Below are positions 48,869 to 57,711 of a stretch of DNA of 64,000 nucleotides, one piece after another; the stretch's first letter is position 1, and every line of letters starts with the position of its first letter. A program made the translations under genes and the position numbers. This stretch comes from Candidatus Nitrosocosmicus franklandus (GTDB lineage Archaea; Thermoproteota; Nitrososphaeria; Nitrososphaerales; Nitrososphaeraceae), in the NCBI RefSeq assembly GCF_900696045.1, contig NZ_LR216287.1, positions 1 to 64,000 of the forward strand, in the 5' to 3' direction. The notes under the pieces were generated by a model. The model worked only from the letters and a program-made list of their open reading frames with translations. It was not told the DNA's origin and ran no database searches.

Positions 48869-50335
48869 ATGATAGGTAATTATCTTTTTGATTTGATTGT
48901 TATTGGCACAGGAACTGCAGGATCTGCAGTAGCATCGAAATGTCGCTCTGAGGGGTTAACTGTCGCGATTATTGACGAGATACCTTTCGGTGGAACTTGT
49001 GCAATACGCGGATGTGAACCAAAAAAGATTCTTTTGGAAGCTGCAAAAACAATTGATTCCGTCCAAAGGCACAAAGATAAGGGAATAGTCAATGTAGACG
49101 AGACCCACATAAAATGGCATGATTTAATAAGATTCAAGAGAACTTTTACAGATCCCGTACCAAAGGAGAAGGAACAGAGTTACGTCAATAACGGCATCGT
49201 TCCGTTTCACGGCCGTGCAAGATTTGTTGGCACTGATTTAATCAAAATTGAAAATGACTCTGGCAATACCACATTAAGAGGTAAGCATATTGTAATAGCT
49301 ACTGGTGCTAAACCGGCTGATCTAGATATTCATGGATCAGAGAACGTAATTACAAGCGATCAGTTCATGGAGCTAAATAAAGATCAATTGCCTGATAGTA
49401 TTGTATTCATAGGTGGAGGATATATTTCGTTTGAATTTGCTCATATTGCTGCTCGGTGTGGTATCAAAAAAATTACAATTTTGCATCGGGGTAGACAACC
49501 ATTGGGACATTTTGATCCAGACCTGGTAAATCAATTAGTAAAGAAGAGTAGAGATATCGGTATAAACGTACTATTGGAAAAAAAAGTTGAAAGAGTCGAC
49601 AGGCAGGAAGCATCTTTGGTAGATAGCGAGAATAGCAATGGTATTAAATTAATCGTTTACTATTCATGCAACACAAATCCTAATTCAAATGGAGAATCAT
49701 CTTTAACTGAGCCCACAATATCAAAAGTTGAAGCTGATATGGTGATACATGGTGCCGGGCGAGTCCCAAATATCAAGGGTTTGGATTTAGTAAGTGGCAA
49801 CGTCGAACACACCACCAGAGGTATAAAAGTAAATAGATATCTTCAAAGTATTTCTAATCCTATTGTATATGCATCAGGGGACTCTGTAGATAATGATGGT
49901 GCGCCATTAACTCCTGTTGCAAGTTATGACGGAAATATAGTAGCAAACAATATATTAAATGGAAACAATATGGAATCCAATTATAAGGGTTTGCCGAGTG
50001 TTGTGTTTACAATTCCAACACTTGCATCAGTAGGTTTGATAGAAAAAGAAGCAAGGGAACAAGGTCTAAAGTTTAGGGTTAACTACAAAGATACCTCAAA
50101 GTGGTACTCATCTAGACGAATAGGCGAAACTCATTCTGGATTTAAAATATTAATCGAAGAAGAAACAGATAAGATTTTGGGGGCTCATTTGTTGGGTTCA
50201 CATTCTGAAGAAGTAATAAATATCTTTTCAATAGCAATAAGATTAGGCCTAACTGCAAAAGATCTCAATAATCCGATACTGTATGCATATCCAACAAACT
50301 CGTCTAATGTTATTTATATGTTGCAGCCACAATAA
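48869..50335 (+). CDS. Flavin disulfide oxidoreductase (glutathione/mercuric reductase-like)
   Basis: 488 aa. FAD-binding VIGTGTAGSAVASK, redox-active disulfide GGTCAIRGCEPKKI, NAD(P)-binding FIGGGYISFEFA, second FAD motif VYASGDSVD, and a C-terminal dimerisation domain. The family's catalytic His-x4-Glu dyad (HPTxSE) reads YPTNSSN here, so both His and Glu are lost. That rules out simple assignment as dihydrolipoamide dehydrogenase or glutathione reductase. The substrate disulfide is unknown; a low-molecular-weight disulfide is possible. ATG start. Confidence 0.9.
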   Translation: MIGNYLFDLIVIGTGTAGSAVASKCRSEGLTVAIIDEIPFGGTCAIRGCEPKKILLEAAKTIDSVQRHKDKGIVNVDETHIKWHDLIRFKRTFTDPVPKEKEQSYVNNGIVPFHGRARFVGTDLIKIENDSGNTTLRGKHIVIATGAKPADLDIHGSENVITSDQFMELNKDQLPDSIVFIGGGYISFEFAHIAARCGIKKITILHRGRQPLGHFDPDLVNQLVKKSRDIGINVLLEKKVERVDRQEASLVDSENSNGIKLIVYYSCNTNPNSNGESSLTEPTISKVEADMVIHGAGRVPNIKGLDLVSGNVEHTTRGIKVNRYLQSISNPIVYASGDSVDNDGAPLTPVASYDGNIVANNILNGNNMESNYKGLPSVVFTIPTLASVGLIEKEAREQGLKFRVNYKDTSKWYSSRRIGETHSGFKILIEEETDKILGAHLLGSHSEEVINIFSIAIRLGLTAKDLNNPILYAYPTNSSNVIYMLQPQ

Positions 50336-50368
50336 GAAATGTATGTTGAAAAATAAATAATAGTAATA

Positions 50369-50584
50369 TTATCCCTTTTCCATTCCCTCTTTGTGTATCC
50401 AGTAGTAAGATACCTTATCTGCACTTATCCAATAGGTCTCGGTTCCTGTGTCAACAACAATCTCCTGTGAAGAGTCTTCGAACCTGACATTGTGCTTGTG
50501 CAATTCTATACTTTCGTTATTGTCTAGTCTTATCATTACTTCTCCACTTTCTTCCAAGCATTTCTTTATATTTTCATTTGCCAT
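50369..50584 (-). CDS. Small uncharacterised beta-rich protein
   Basis: 71 aa, ATG. VMIRLDNNESIELHKHNVRF then QEIVVDTGTETYWISADKV, an SH3-like strand pattern with a Lys/Trp-rich end. Not recognised as a named family. Converges with the oxidoreductase gene. Confidence 0.68.
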   Translation of the reverse strand: MANENIKKCLEESGEVMIRLDNNESIELHKHNVRFEDSSQEIVVDTGTETYWISADKVSYYWIHKEGMEKG

Positions 50585-51314
50585 ATGCGTAGTACATTTA
50601 GAAAAAGTTAATGCATAAAGCTTTCGCCTACAAATCAGATGTACTAGTACCTTAATGCAGAGGTGATCAATCAGTAAACGATATCTTCGTAATAATTAAT
50701 GATAAAACCGATTCAGTGATGCAGAAATTATTAGTATTTCATATAGAAGAAGATTTGTAGATTCATATGTAAAGTATATTTAAATAGGCAAAGAAAAAAT
50801 TAGTATCCTCTTGTTTGATATCCTTCAATGATAGAACTAGTGTTACTAAATACAACATATGTATCAAATCTATACTGACCTACTTTCTAACATTTTGTTT
50901 AGAAATTTAAATCAATTAGAATGTTGTAACATTAATTTTGCTCAGTTTGGCGATCTTTTACCAAACCTCTTTTTTCTAATACTAAGTGAATTATTCCAAA
51001 ATTGTTTACACATCCTTATTGGAATAACACAAACAATATAGATTTAGATGATATTGCCAAAACAACTCTGGACAGTTTCCAAAGATCATTTACACTTTAA
51101 ACGGTTTAATTCTCAAAAAAAATTTTGCAAAAGATCACTAATAGATAGATTTGTTACTAAGTATAAGAGAAAACTTATTCATTTTGAGTATGACTTTACA
51201 AAACTATTGAAAAGAGTAATAATAACCCTAACAAATTACAATTAATCATATCCCTTTTGAAACATGCTTACAAAAATAGTCAAGGATTTACACAATCAGG
51301 CTGGGTTAATTTAG
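50585..51314. other. Intergenic region, about 730 bp
   Basis: Two short plus-strand frames (50859-51041 and 51048-51245) rich in Asn, Lys and Phe. A third frame near 51000-51100 reads NNIDLDDIAKTTLDSFQ. These may be remains of one decayed gene, but no family is recognisable. Confidence 0.35.
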
Positions 51315-52091
51315 TTATTTGACTCCTACATCAAATATATGGTTTATATCATAATCACCTATTCTTTGAACAATAACTTTGATTTCCCATGTTCCATTTT
51401 GACTTAAATAGTTCCCAAATAACGAATATTTTCCAGGTGCTACTTTATCCATTGTATCATCTATAGGACCCAAATCTTTGCAGGATTATTAAACTCAAAT
51501 ACATTTCTAATATTTTCTACGGCTATTCCATTTGTATATAGTAGAAACATTTAAGCTGTTCTGGCCCGCCTTATTAGGATTTATCTCAAATACAACCCCT
51601 ATATCATCAGATGTCATAAAGTTGTTTAAGTAACCTGGTGATGAACTAATAGTAGAAGTATTTTGTTGTTGTTGTTGTTCTTGACTTTGAGCTTAAACAT
51701 TGTTCTCTTCAACTAAAAAAACATACGACCCTCTTGTAATGTGATCATCTTTTTTTGATAATACAAACCAATCTGTTGTATAGATTCCAGGTAAAATTCG
51801 AGACTTGTCTAAAGAAATAGAAAGTGACTTTCGAGCATCCAATACTTGTTAATCGTTGTTATCTATTCTCTCATTATTTGAATAGATGACCTTGATACTG
51901 CTTGCTCTTGGTTCAGGGCTTTCTGTAAAGGAAATTGTAACTTTGTCTGGTAAGGATTGAACCGAATCAAAAATCTAATTAGGACTTGGTTCTTCAGTAA
52001 TTGGACTTGTTTGACTATAAGCTTGCAATAGTGAAAAACCATTTCCCATTATAAACAAGATGGCAAAAGAGGTTATGACTATACTATTCAT
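51315..52091 (-). pseudogene. CopC-like copper-binding secreted protein, decayed
   Basis: ATG 52091 opens a signal peptide (SIVITSFAILFIMGNGFSLL ... QAYSQ), then the CopC domain: LPDKVTISFTESPEPRASSI, SLSISLDKSRILPGIYTTDW and DDHITRGSYVFLVEE. Three in-frame stops interrupt it without loss of frame: TAG 51975-51977, TAA 51849-51851, TAA 51693-51695. Near 51540 and 51480 the frame changes, and the C-terminal domain (YSLFGNYLSQNGTWEIKVIV, ending at 51315) completes the fold. Nearly every segment is still readable, so it was a full-length periplasmic-type copper protein until recently. Confidence 0.8.
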
Positions 52092-52337
52092 AATCTTGTA
52101 TCAATATAAAAGTATTTTATGACTATCGTTTATCAACGAGCCTACTTAATAACTGCAACAGTACATAATATTTTACTGTAATGATCAGAGATATCCTTTT
52201 GGTTATGGGAATCTATGAGGACCTTTCCTACGTCGACTGAAAATGAATTGTGAATCAACTCTGATGATAATTCAAATATTCTAACTTGGTTTTTACTTGG
52301 AAGGATTGTTATGGTAACTCGATTTTATATGTTTAGT
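52092..52337. other. Short intergenic region between the copC-like pseudogene and the cyclase
   Basis: About 245 bp, nothing recognised. Confidence 0.4.
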
Positions 52338-53021
52338 TTAATGAATTTTCTTTTCTCGAATGCTAAATACTTTAGTTTTTCCGTAAGAATAAATATCATG
52401 TGTAATCGTATCAAAATAGTAATTTTTTCCTATGAGATCGATGATCTCTTTTGAAACGACTATTTGATCTGCTTCTGCTATTCCTTCGAGCCTATTTGCG
52501 AAGTTAACATTAGAACCAACAAGGGTTATTTGGTTTCTACTTTTTGTCTCTAGGAGGCCAAACAAAACATTTCCTATGTGAATTCCACATATCAAGGTAA
52601 CGTCGTCTAGATTGATCGGTTTGGTAACAACTCTAGTGGACCAGCTTTTTTTTATTTCTCTAAATTTTTTTCTCATATCCAATGCAGCATCAATCGATTG
52701 TGAGGCAATTTCCTGTTTATCGTTAGAGGAATATCCGAAAAATGCCATCACACCGTCTCCTATGAATTTGTCTATTATTCCATCATATCTATGAATGACG
52801 TTGTTTGCTTCTTCAAAATATAATTCTAAAAGTTCAGCTACTGCAAATGGTTCGTTACTCAGATTATTGCATAAATCAGCAAATCCACTTAAATCCCAGA
52901 AGGCGATTGCAAGATATTTGTCTTTTAATTTCCGCTGCTCTGGATCCTTTAAGATATCGAGTATTTTTGAATCAAAATGTTTAGTAAGGTCATATTTGTC
53001 CATCTCAATATCCTTGTGCAT
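52338..53021 (-). CDS. Class III adenylate/guanylate cyclase domain protein
   Basis: 227 aa, essentially one catalytic domain. Metal-binding Asp in AIAFWDLSGFADL and in DKFIGDGVMAFFG (the Lys before it is the base-recognition position), transition-state Asn and Arg in GSNVNFANRLEGIA. No receptor, HAMP or transmembrane segment, so it is soluble. It should make cAMP or cGMP as a dimer. ATG start. Cyclic nucleotide targets are not visible nearby. Confidence 0.9.
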   Translation of the reverse strand: MHKDIEMDKYDLTKHFDSKILDILKDPEQRKLKDKYLAIAFWDLSGFADLCNNLSNEPFAVAELLELYFEEANNVIHRYDGIIDKFIGDGVMAFFGYSSNDKQEIASQSIDAALDMRKKFREIKKSWSTRVVTKPINLDDVTLICGIHIGNVLFGLLETKSRNQITLVGSNVNFANRLEGIAEADQIVVSKEIIDLIGKNYYFDTITHDIYSYGKTKVFSIREKKIH

Positions 53022-53389
53022 TAATTATGAGACATTTTCTCACACGAATCTAAATGTTTGTGCATTATTCTGTTATTTTAAAAAATTTATCAAGATTAGT
53101 CTTGCATTCTTAACTGATAATATCGATATTAGAGAAATTATAAAATACTTCTTGTTGTGATTAATCGCTTATTAACATCGGCACTTTGGGATAATGAAAT
53201 AGATTATTAATATCTCTTCCAATACCGCAATATTGACTCTTATCTGCCCTCCGATTTCAATAGAAAGTATGTAGTATTGGTTTCAATGATGTATTATATA
53301 CATTTAACCAATTTAAGTTGTTCTAGAGGTCAATTTGGGTGTTCAATGGATAGTAATTTCAAACGTTGTGATAAGAAAATAAATCATTC
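53022..53389. other. Intergenic region, about 370 bp
   Basis: No supported gene. Confidence 0.4.
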
Positions 53390-53533
53390 ATGTCAGGTTC
53401 CTTTTATGACTGCCACATACAACATTCGAACAGTCGCCATCTAGAGTGGGCTGCACCTGAATTACTAAATAACAAACAAAAGTGCCATGAACGAAAGTTA
53501 TCAAATTTTTTGGTTATGGAAGAATCTGGCTAA
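53390..53533 (+). CDS. Candidate small Cys/His-containing protein
   Basis: 47 aa from ATG. MSGSFYDCHIQHSNSRHLEW then NKQKCHERKLSNFLVME. The Cys/His spacing (C-x-I-x-H ... H ... C-H) could bind zinc and the composition is protein-like, unlike random frames in this AT-rich region. Too short to assign a family. Confidence 0.42.
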   Translation: MSGSFYDCHIQHSNSRHLEWAAPELLNNKQKCHERKLSNFLVMEESG

Positions 53534-53713
53534 ATCTATGACTGGTAAAATAAGAATAATCACCATTTTTAAAGATATGTGAAAAGTATTTTAGAAGTTT
53601 TTAGACTAATCCAAATTAGGGAGGTTGGTTTATTTTTATAAAAGTTATGTTGGTAGAACGATATTGGATGTTCTCAAAAGCATATTACCCACTTTACCTT
53701 TAATAAAAATGAA

Positions 53714-54940
53714 ATGATTTCTCAAGAAATCAGTAGAGATCTTTATGATTCTTTAATGGAAGTTCATAGCAGGAATATAAAGGAATTTGTAGAAAATCCA
53801 ATATTAACAAAAGAAGATGTACCAATATCTAAAATTATTGGAATGATGTTAAAAGAAGATGTTCATGAGGTGTTTATTCAATTACCAGGAAAATCCATTT
53901 CCTGCATAAATATAAGAGATATTCTATCTTCCACGCATATTGAAACGTTAAAATCTTCAACTGTAGGAAGACCCATCCCCACTCTGACAGAGAATGACAA
54001 TCTAGGAACCGCTGCAAGGTTAATGAATCTGCAGAGACTGAAATCTCTTCCTGTAGTAATCGACCAAGACGGAAATCAAGATCAAGAAATAATTGGACAA
54101 ATATCGTCAAAGAGAATTATGCAGTATATTTATGATACTATCTCAAAGAAAAAGACTAATCTTCAGAGCAAGATAACTGCAGCAGACATTATGACGCCAA
54201 CGTTAATAACTATTAATCCATCCGATAAATTTGATACGGCCAAAGGTATGATGAAAAAAGAGTCCATAGATCACCTACCTGTTGTAGAAAATCGCCGGGA
54301 CAGTAGTGTAGTGATAAAAGGAATGATAACTTCAACCCATATTCTACAGACGCTGATACCTGCTGAAAGCATTGGAAGGAGATCTTTAGGGTCGGATTAT
54401 GAGCTAAAATCAAATCAGGAAGTAATGGGTTTAGCTGATAAAAATGTTGTAACAGTCAAACCCAATGATAATATAACAACTACGATTAATACATTGTTAA
54501 AGACGAATTCAACTTACACTATGGTTCAATCCTCAGACGACGTGTTGGGGATAATTACATATCGAGATATAATTTCATTGTTAGGAGAACAAACTCAGAG
54601 GGAATTGCCTGTATATATAATAGGGATGCCTGATGATCCGTTTGATTCAGAATTGATAAAATCAAAATTCTACAATATTGTAGAATTTCTAAGCAAGATT
54701 ACCCCAAAAATTGAAGAAGCAAGATGTAGGATTAAAGCGATAGAAAGCGAAGGCAGCCAGAAAAAAAGATATGAAGTGACGGCTAATATATTCACAGCAA
54801 ATAAGCGTTATATTTATACCTCGAAGAAGAACTGGGATCTAGTTTCAATATTTGACGACATAAAAGAAGGTTTAAGGAATCAGATAGGATCTGAAAAAGA
54901 TGACAAACAGAAAGCATCGATAAGATATCCTCAGGAATAA
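53714..54940 (+). CDS. CBS-domain protein with C-terminal HPF/ribosome-hibernation-like domain
   Basis: 408 aa. Four CBS motifs in two pairs: about 15-75, 80-150 (VGRPIPTLTENDNLGTAARL), 155-215 (TAADIMTPTLITINPSDKF), 232-290 (VVTVKPNDNITTTINTLL, GIITYRDIISLL). CBS pairs bind adenine nucleotides. Residues about 295-395 resemble the HPF/sigma-54-modulation fold, with YEVTANIFTANKRYIYTSK and WDLVSIFDDIKEGLRNQI matching the family's final helix. HPF proteins inactivate ribosomes. A nucleotide-gated ribosome-hibernation factor is a reasonable inference. ATG start; a TTTTATAAAAG box lies near 53633-53643. Confidence 0.85.
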   Translation: MISQEISRDLYDSLMEVHSRNIKEFVENPILTKEDVPISKIIGMMLKEDVHEVFIQLPGKSISCINIRDILSSTHIETLKSSTVGRPIPTLTENDNLGTAARLMNLQRLKSLPVVIDQDGNQDQEIIGQISSKRIMQYIYDTISKKKTNLQSKITAADIMTPTLITINPSDKFDTAKGMMKKESIDHLPVVENRRDSSVVIKGMITSTHILQTLIPAESIGRRSLGSDYELKSNQEVMGLADKNVVTVKPNDNITTTINTLLKTNSTYTMVQSSDDVLGIITYRDIISLLGEQTQRELPVYIIGMPDDPFDSELIKSKFYNIVEFLSKITPKIEEARCRIKAIESEGSQKKRYEVTANIFTANKRYIYTSKKNWDLVSIFDDIKEGLRNQIGSEKDDKQKASIRYPQE

Positions 54941-54951
54941 AAGAAGAGGGT

Positions 54952-54969
54952 ATTTCTTGTCTTTTTTTG
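54952..54969 (+). terminator. T-rich termination tract after the CBS-HPF gene
   Basis: TTTCTTGTC followed by seven Ts, 20-30 nt after the stop codon; archaeal termination uses such T tracts without a hairpin. Confidence 0.4.
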
Positions 54970-55506
54970 TAAAAAAGTTTGGTCTAATTAATGCCTATAA
55001 CATCGATGATAATGATGATGACTGGGACGACCGTGATGATTGATTGAAACAACCATACTTGCATCAATCCATTAAATAGTTGCTTCATTAATTTTTTTCG
55101 AAATCAACTATATTCAGATTAGTTACCGTTTATTCAGAAATTTGTAAGAATCTTGTAATAATGCAAGTCATTCTTATGTTATTAGAAAAGGGTAAGTAAA
55201 ACCAAAGGTAAAATTTCTGTTAGTTACAGGTAAGCGTTGATTTCCACTTTACGAATTGATTCATCTAATGGGAATAGTGGTGGCCCTGACATCTTTTAGA
55301 AGTAGGAGGCGGCAGGACTAATGAGCCATATCGAAAATGCTTAATGAAGACCTTGAATTTGCATTCGGTAATTATGATCGACAATCAGCGTATTTATATA
55401 CCTTTTTACTCTCAATTATGAGTTGTGTATCAATTACAAAATCGTTAAATATGTTAAAATTTTAGTTTATTTCTCTCTGATTCAGACGTGAAAATATGAA
55501 CAGGTC
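54970..55506. other. Intergenic region, about 540 bp
   Basis: AT-rich with GATGAT-type repeats near 55000-55040. A minus-strand fragment near 55230-55300 reads MSGPPLFPLDESIRKVEINA then a stop, protein-like but too short to call. Confidence 0.35.
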
Positions 55507-55722
55507 CTAGTCAACTACCGTCCAAGGTTGATTGTTGCTCTGCCTGTCAAAAGGGATCGGAGAGGAACAACAAGAATAATCTGCAAATAGTAGATGCAAA
55601 TGTTTAGATTCATATAGAGGCCTTAATTTTCCTTCTGGTGCATCTACAGCGTATGTTTATCCCTCTTGGCTTTTTTGTCTGGGATTAGAATTTCTATATT
55701 TGTCTATTGGAATTTTTCTCAT
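55507..55722 (-). pseudogene. Short gene with one in-frame nonsense codon
   Basis: 72-codon frame from ATG 55722 (MRKIPIDKYRNSNPRQKS) interrupted by one TAA after residue 21. It then continues in the same frame with TYAVDAPEGKLRPLYESKHL and FDRQSNNQPWTVVD to TAG at 55507. The distal half has strong protein-like composition. The family is unknown. Confidence 0.38.
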
Positions 55723-56002
55723 TTTATTAATAACAATTGATAATCTTGGGATTCTACTTTTGCATCTGTTGACGGTTCATCTAATAAAGAATTAAGTCGA
55801 ACGTCACCAGGAAATGAAATAGAAAAATTAGGGTCTACTTGATGGTAAGAATGTATTAGATTAATCTATCAAACTTTAGACTGGATTTATAATTTGTCCG
55901 GATATCAAAAATTTAGACATCATGAAAAGTGTTAGGAACACAACTATAACAATACAAAACAAAACGAAACAACACAATACAATGTGATGATGAACTATCA
56001 AA

Positions 56003-56027
56003 AATGTAGTCTCAAGGTAACTACATT
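56003..56027. repeat. Inverted repeat next to the IS insertion site
   Basis: AATGTAGT / ACTACATT perfect 8-bp arms with a 9-nt loop, 13 bp from the left end of the insertion sequence. Confidence 0.55.
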
Positions 56028-56032
56028 GAATC

Positions 56033-56040
56033 GTAACATA
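56033..56040. repeat. Target-site duplication, left copy
   Basis: GTAACATA, repeated exactly at 56708-56715 on the other side of the insertion sequence. 8 bp is the size made by IS6-family elements. Confidence 0.9.
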
Positions 56041-56707
56041 GGCTCTGTTCAGTTAACAGGTTTTAATTCCTTGTTGTGATAGTCGACAAACAGGTTCAAC
56101 CAGTTTTTTACGTGTTTTAGTTTGCAGTTCTTTAGCCTGCAGGGAAAGTAATCATCGAAACTTTCAGTTCTGTCCTTGATATACTGCATTGTTCTTTCAA
56201 TCAAGTTTTTTTCATAGGAGGAATGGAGATGGTGTTCTAATTTAAGGAATTGACAAGCCATGGGATACCAAGTACCACCATCTGTTGAAACTGGATGCTT
56301 TCCATAGTCTCTGACTATGTTTGACAGAAACCGTTCCGCAACAAACATGTTTCTCTCCTTAGAAATGGATAGTGAGAGAATTTCCTTACTTTTCGCATCT
56401 ATTGCAACCCATAACCACGTGTATTCTGAACCAACCTTAAGCAATGTTTCATCTACAATGAATTCACATATCCTTCTTTGTTTTGTCTTGATAATCTTAG
56501 GTTGGTACTTTTGAATCCAGTTCCAGATAGTGACATGATTTCGTTTGATACAGTATGATAATCTTTCAGATGTTTTCCTAAGAGAAAGACCTGAAAAGTA
56601 CAAATGTAAGCCATAATACACATATTTTGAAGGTGTTCTGTTTCTAGTATTCATAAAAGAGATAGGACATCTTCAAGCTATAGACTTGACGCTAAATGAA
56701 CAGAGCC
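56041..56707 (-). mobile_element. IS6-like insertion sequence, 667 bp, intact
   Basis: Ends are 11-bp perfect terminal inverted repeats GGCTCTGTTCA (56041-56051) and TGAACAGAGCC (56697-56707), with partial pairing for about six further bases. One transposase gene fills the element, and both sides carry the 8-bp duplication GTAACATA. Size, terminal repeat and duplication length agree with the IS6 (IS26/IS240) family. No interrupted gene is recognisable at the join. Confidence 0.93.
56049..56654 (-). CDS. IS6-family DDE transposase
   Basis: 201 aa. N-terminal helix-turn-helix (GLSLRKTSERLS ... NHVTIWNWIQKY), then the DDE catalytic core: first Asp in EFIVDETLLKVGSEYTW, second Asp in PVSTDGGTWYP, Glu in KNLIERTMQYIKDR. 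Shorter than bacterial IS26 transposase (about 234 aa) but within the range of archaeal members. ATG start. All three catalytic residues are present, so it could be active. Confidence 0.93.
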   Translation of the reverse strand: MNTRNRTPSKYVYYGLHLYFSGLSLRKTSERLSYCIKRNHVTIWNWIQKYQPKIIKTKQRRICEFIVDETLLKVGSEYTWLWVAIDAKSKEILSLSISKERNMFVAERFLSNIVRDYGKHPVSTDGGTWYPMACQFLKLEHHLHSSYEKNLIERTMQYIKDRTESFDDYFPCRLKNCKLKHVKNWLNLFVDYHNKELKPVN

Positions 56708-56715
56708 GTAACATA
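56708..56715. repeat. Target-site duplication, right copy
   Basis: GTAACATA, identical to 56033-56040. Confidence 0.9.
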
Positions 56716-57310
56716 CCTTTATCTATTGATATTCAATTAACTGTAAGCACGGACTTATCCCGGCATTATTCTCTCATAAACATCATGCTGCTCAGAGATT
56801 CATGAAATTGATATGTTTGTTATATGGTTAAAGTTTAGTATGTATTTGTGCTGGTAATTAATACCAATATAAGTATCATATAATTGGATCCAAAAAAGTA
56901 TTATTACTACTGATTTATGAACTAACGAGACCTCTTAATAGGACAAAATAGAACCTCTGCAAGGAACTTTGATTGTCTGTCTTTTATGCAAGACTCGATC
57001 TTATTTCAAGTCATTACGTGATCAATTTTTATATATGCACATACTGCAATTGTGTATAGCAATAGTAATGAAAAAATTAGAATTGTTTAATGCAATTCTA
57101 ATTAAATTGTATGCATGCTGCGGCACACTTTAAGATTTCATCATGCGAGACAAAACACTTACAAAGTTTTGCAATGGTGCATTTCAATGGTGCATTTGGT
57201 TGGAGTATGCAAAAATGTACTCATCCCGAAAGCTCAAACCGTATTTTAAATTAGACATTGTGGAAATTAAACGGCTTGACAAAGAGACTTGTCCTTTTCT
57301 TTTACCTTGT
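56716..57310. other. Intergenic region, about 595 bp
   Basis: No supported gene. It contains an exact 13-bp tandem duplication CAATGGTGCATTT at 57172-57184 and 57185-57197. Confidence 0.45.
57172..57197. repeat. 13-bp perfect tandem duplication
   Basis: CAATGGTGCATTT twice in a row; a fresh slippage or repair product in non-coding DNA. Confidence 0.85.
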
Positions 57311-57432
57311 TTAGGGTTTCAAAGCTAAGCTTTCCTCGAGCATGATTTTTAATAGATTGTTCTTTGCCTTGGCACCTTGCTCTGCATTTTTCATCCTTTT
57401 AATTGCTTAATCTCATCAAATGCGTCTGACAT
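57311..57432 (-). pseudogene. Tiny helical ORF split by a one-base shift
   Basis: ATG 57432 gives MSDAFDEIKQLKG then TGA. With one more base in the A4 run the frame continues as RMKNAEQGAKAKNNLLKIM and LEESLALKP, ending at 57311: a 40-residue helical peptide. Weakly supported. Confidence 0.28.
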
Positions 57433-57517
57433 TGTTATATTGTATGAAGCATAGTTTACAATACTAGAAGAAATCCAATTGACAAAAAAAAGACACCAAT
57501 AAGTACGCAGATCAAAA

Positions 57518-57525
57518 TACTTAAA
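57518..57525 (+). promoter_or_regulatory. TATA-like box of the 53-aa gene
   Basis: TACTTAAA centred 28 nt upstream of ATG 57550. Confidence 0.42.
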
Positions 57526-57549
57526 GCAACAACGTGTCTTTATAATTAT

Positions 57550-57711
57550 ATGGTTCAAATAGATTTCTCGGAGGAAGATATAAAGAATCTAAAAACTATA
57601 CTCCAATTCTCTAAAGATGCTTGTCCTGTGGAAAGTCTTGAGGGTAATATGGATAATGACTATCTTGATACTTTGATAGATAAATTAGAAAAATCAAAAC
57701 CAGATCAATAG
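57550..57711 (+). CDS. Small acidic helical protein
   Basis: 53 aa, ATG, with a well-placed TATA-like box. Sequence from MVQIDFSEEDIKNLKTILQF to LDTLIDKLEKSKPDQ predicts two amphipathic helices and net negative charge. Not recognised. Well-formed start and promoter spacing make it likely to be real. Confidence 0.55.
   Translation: MVQIDFSEEDIKNLKTILQFSKDACPVESLEGNMDNDYLDTLIDKLEKSKPDQ

Noticed and set aside
54990-55050. C/D-box small RNA suggested by ATGATGA motifs
   Set aside because: C-like boxes occur in a GATGAT repeat, but no properly spaced CTGA boxes pair with them.
57143-57328. 61-codon frame containing the 13-bp tandem duplication
   Set aside because: The duplication creates the repeated residues; no other support, and a helical ORF on the other strand overlaps it.
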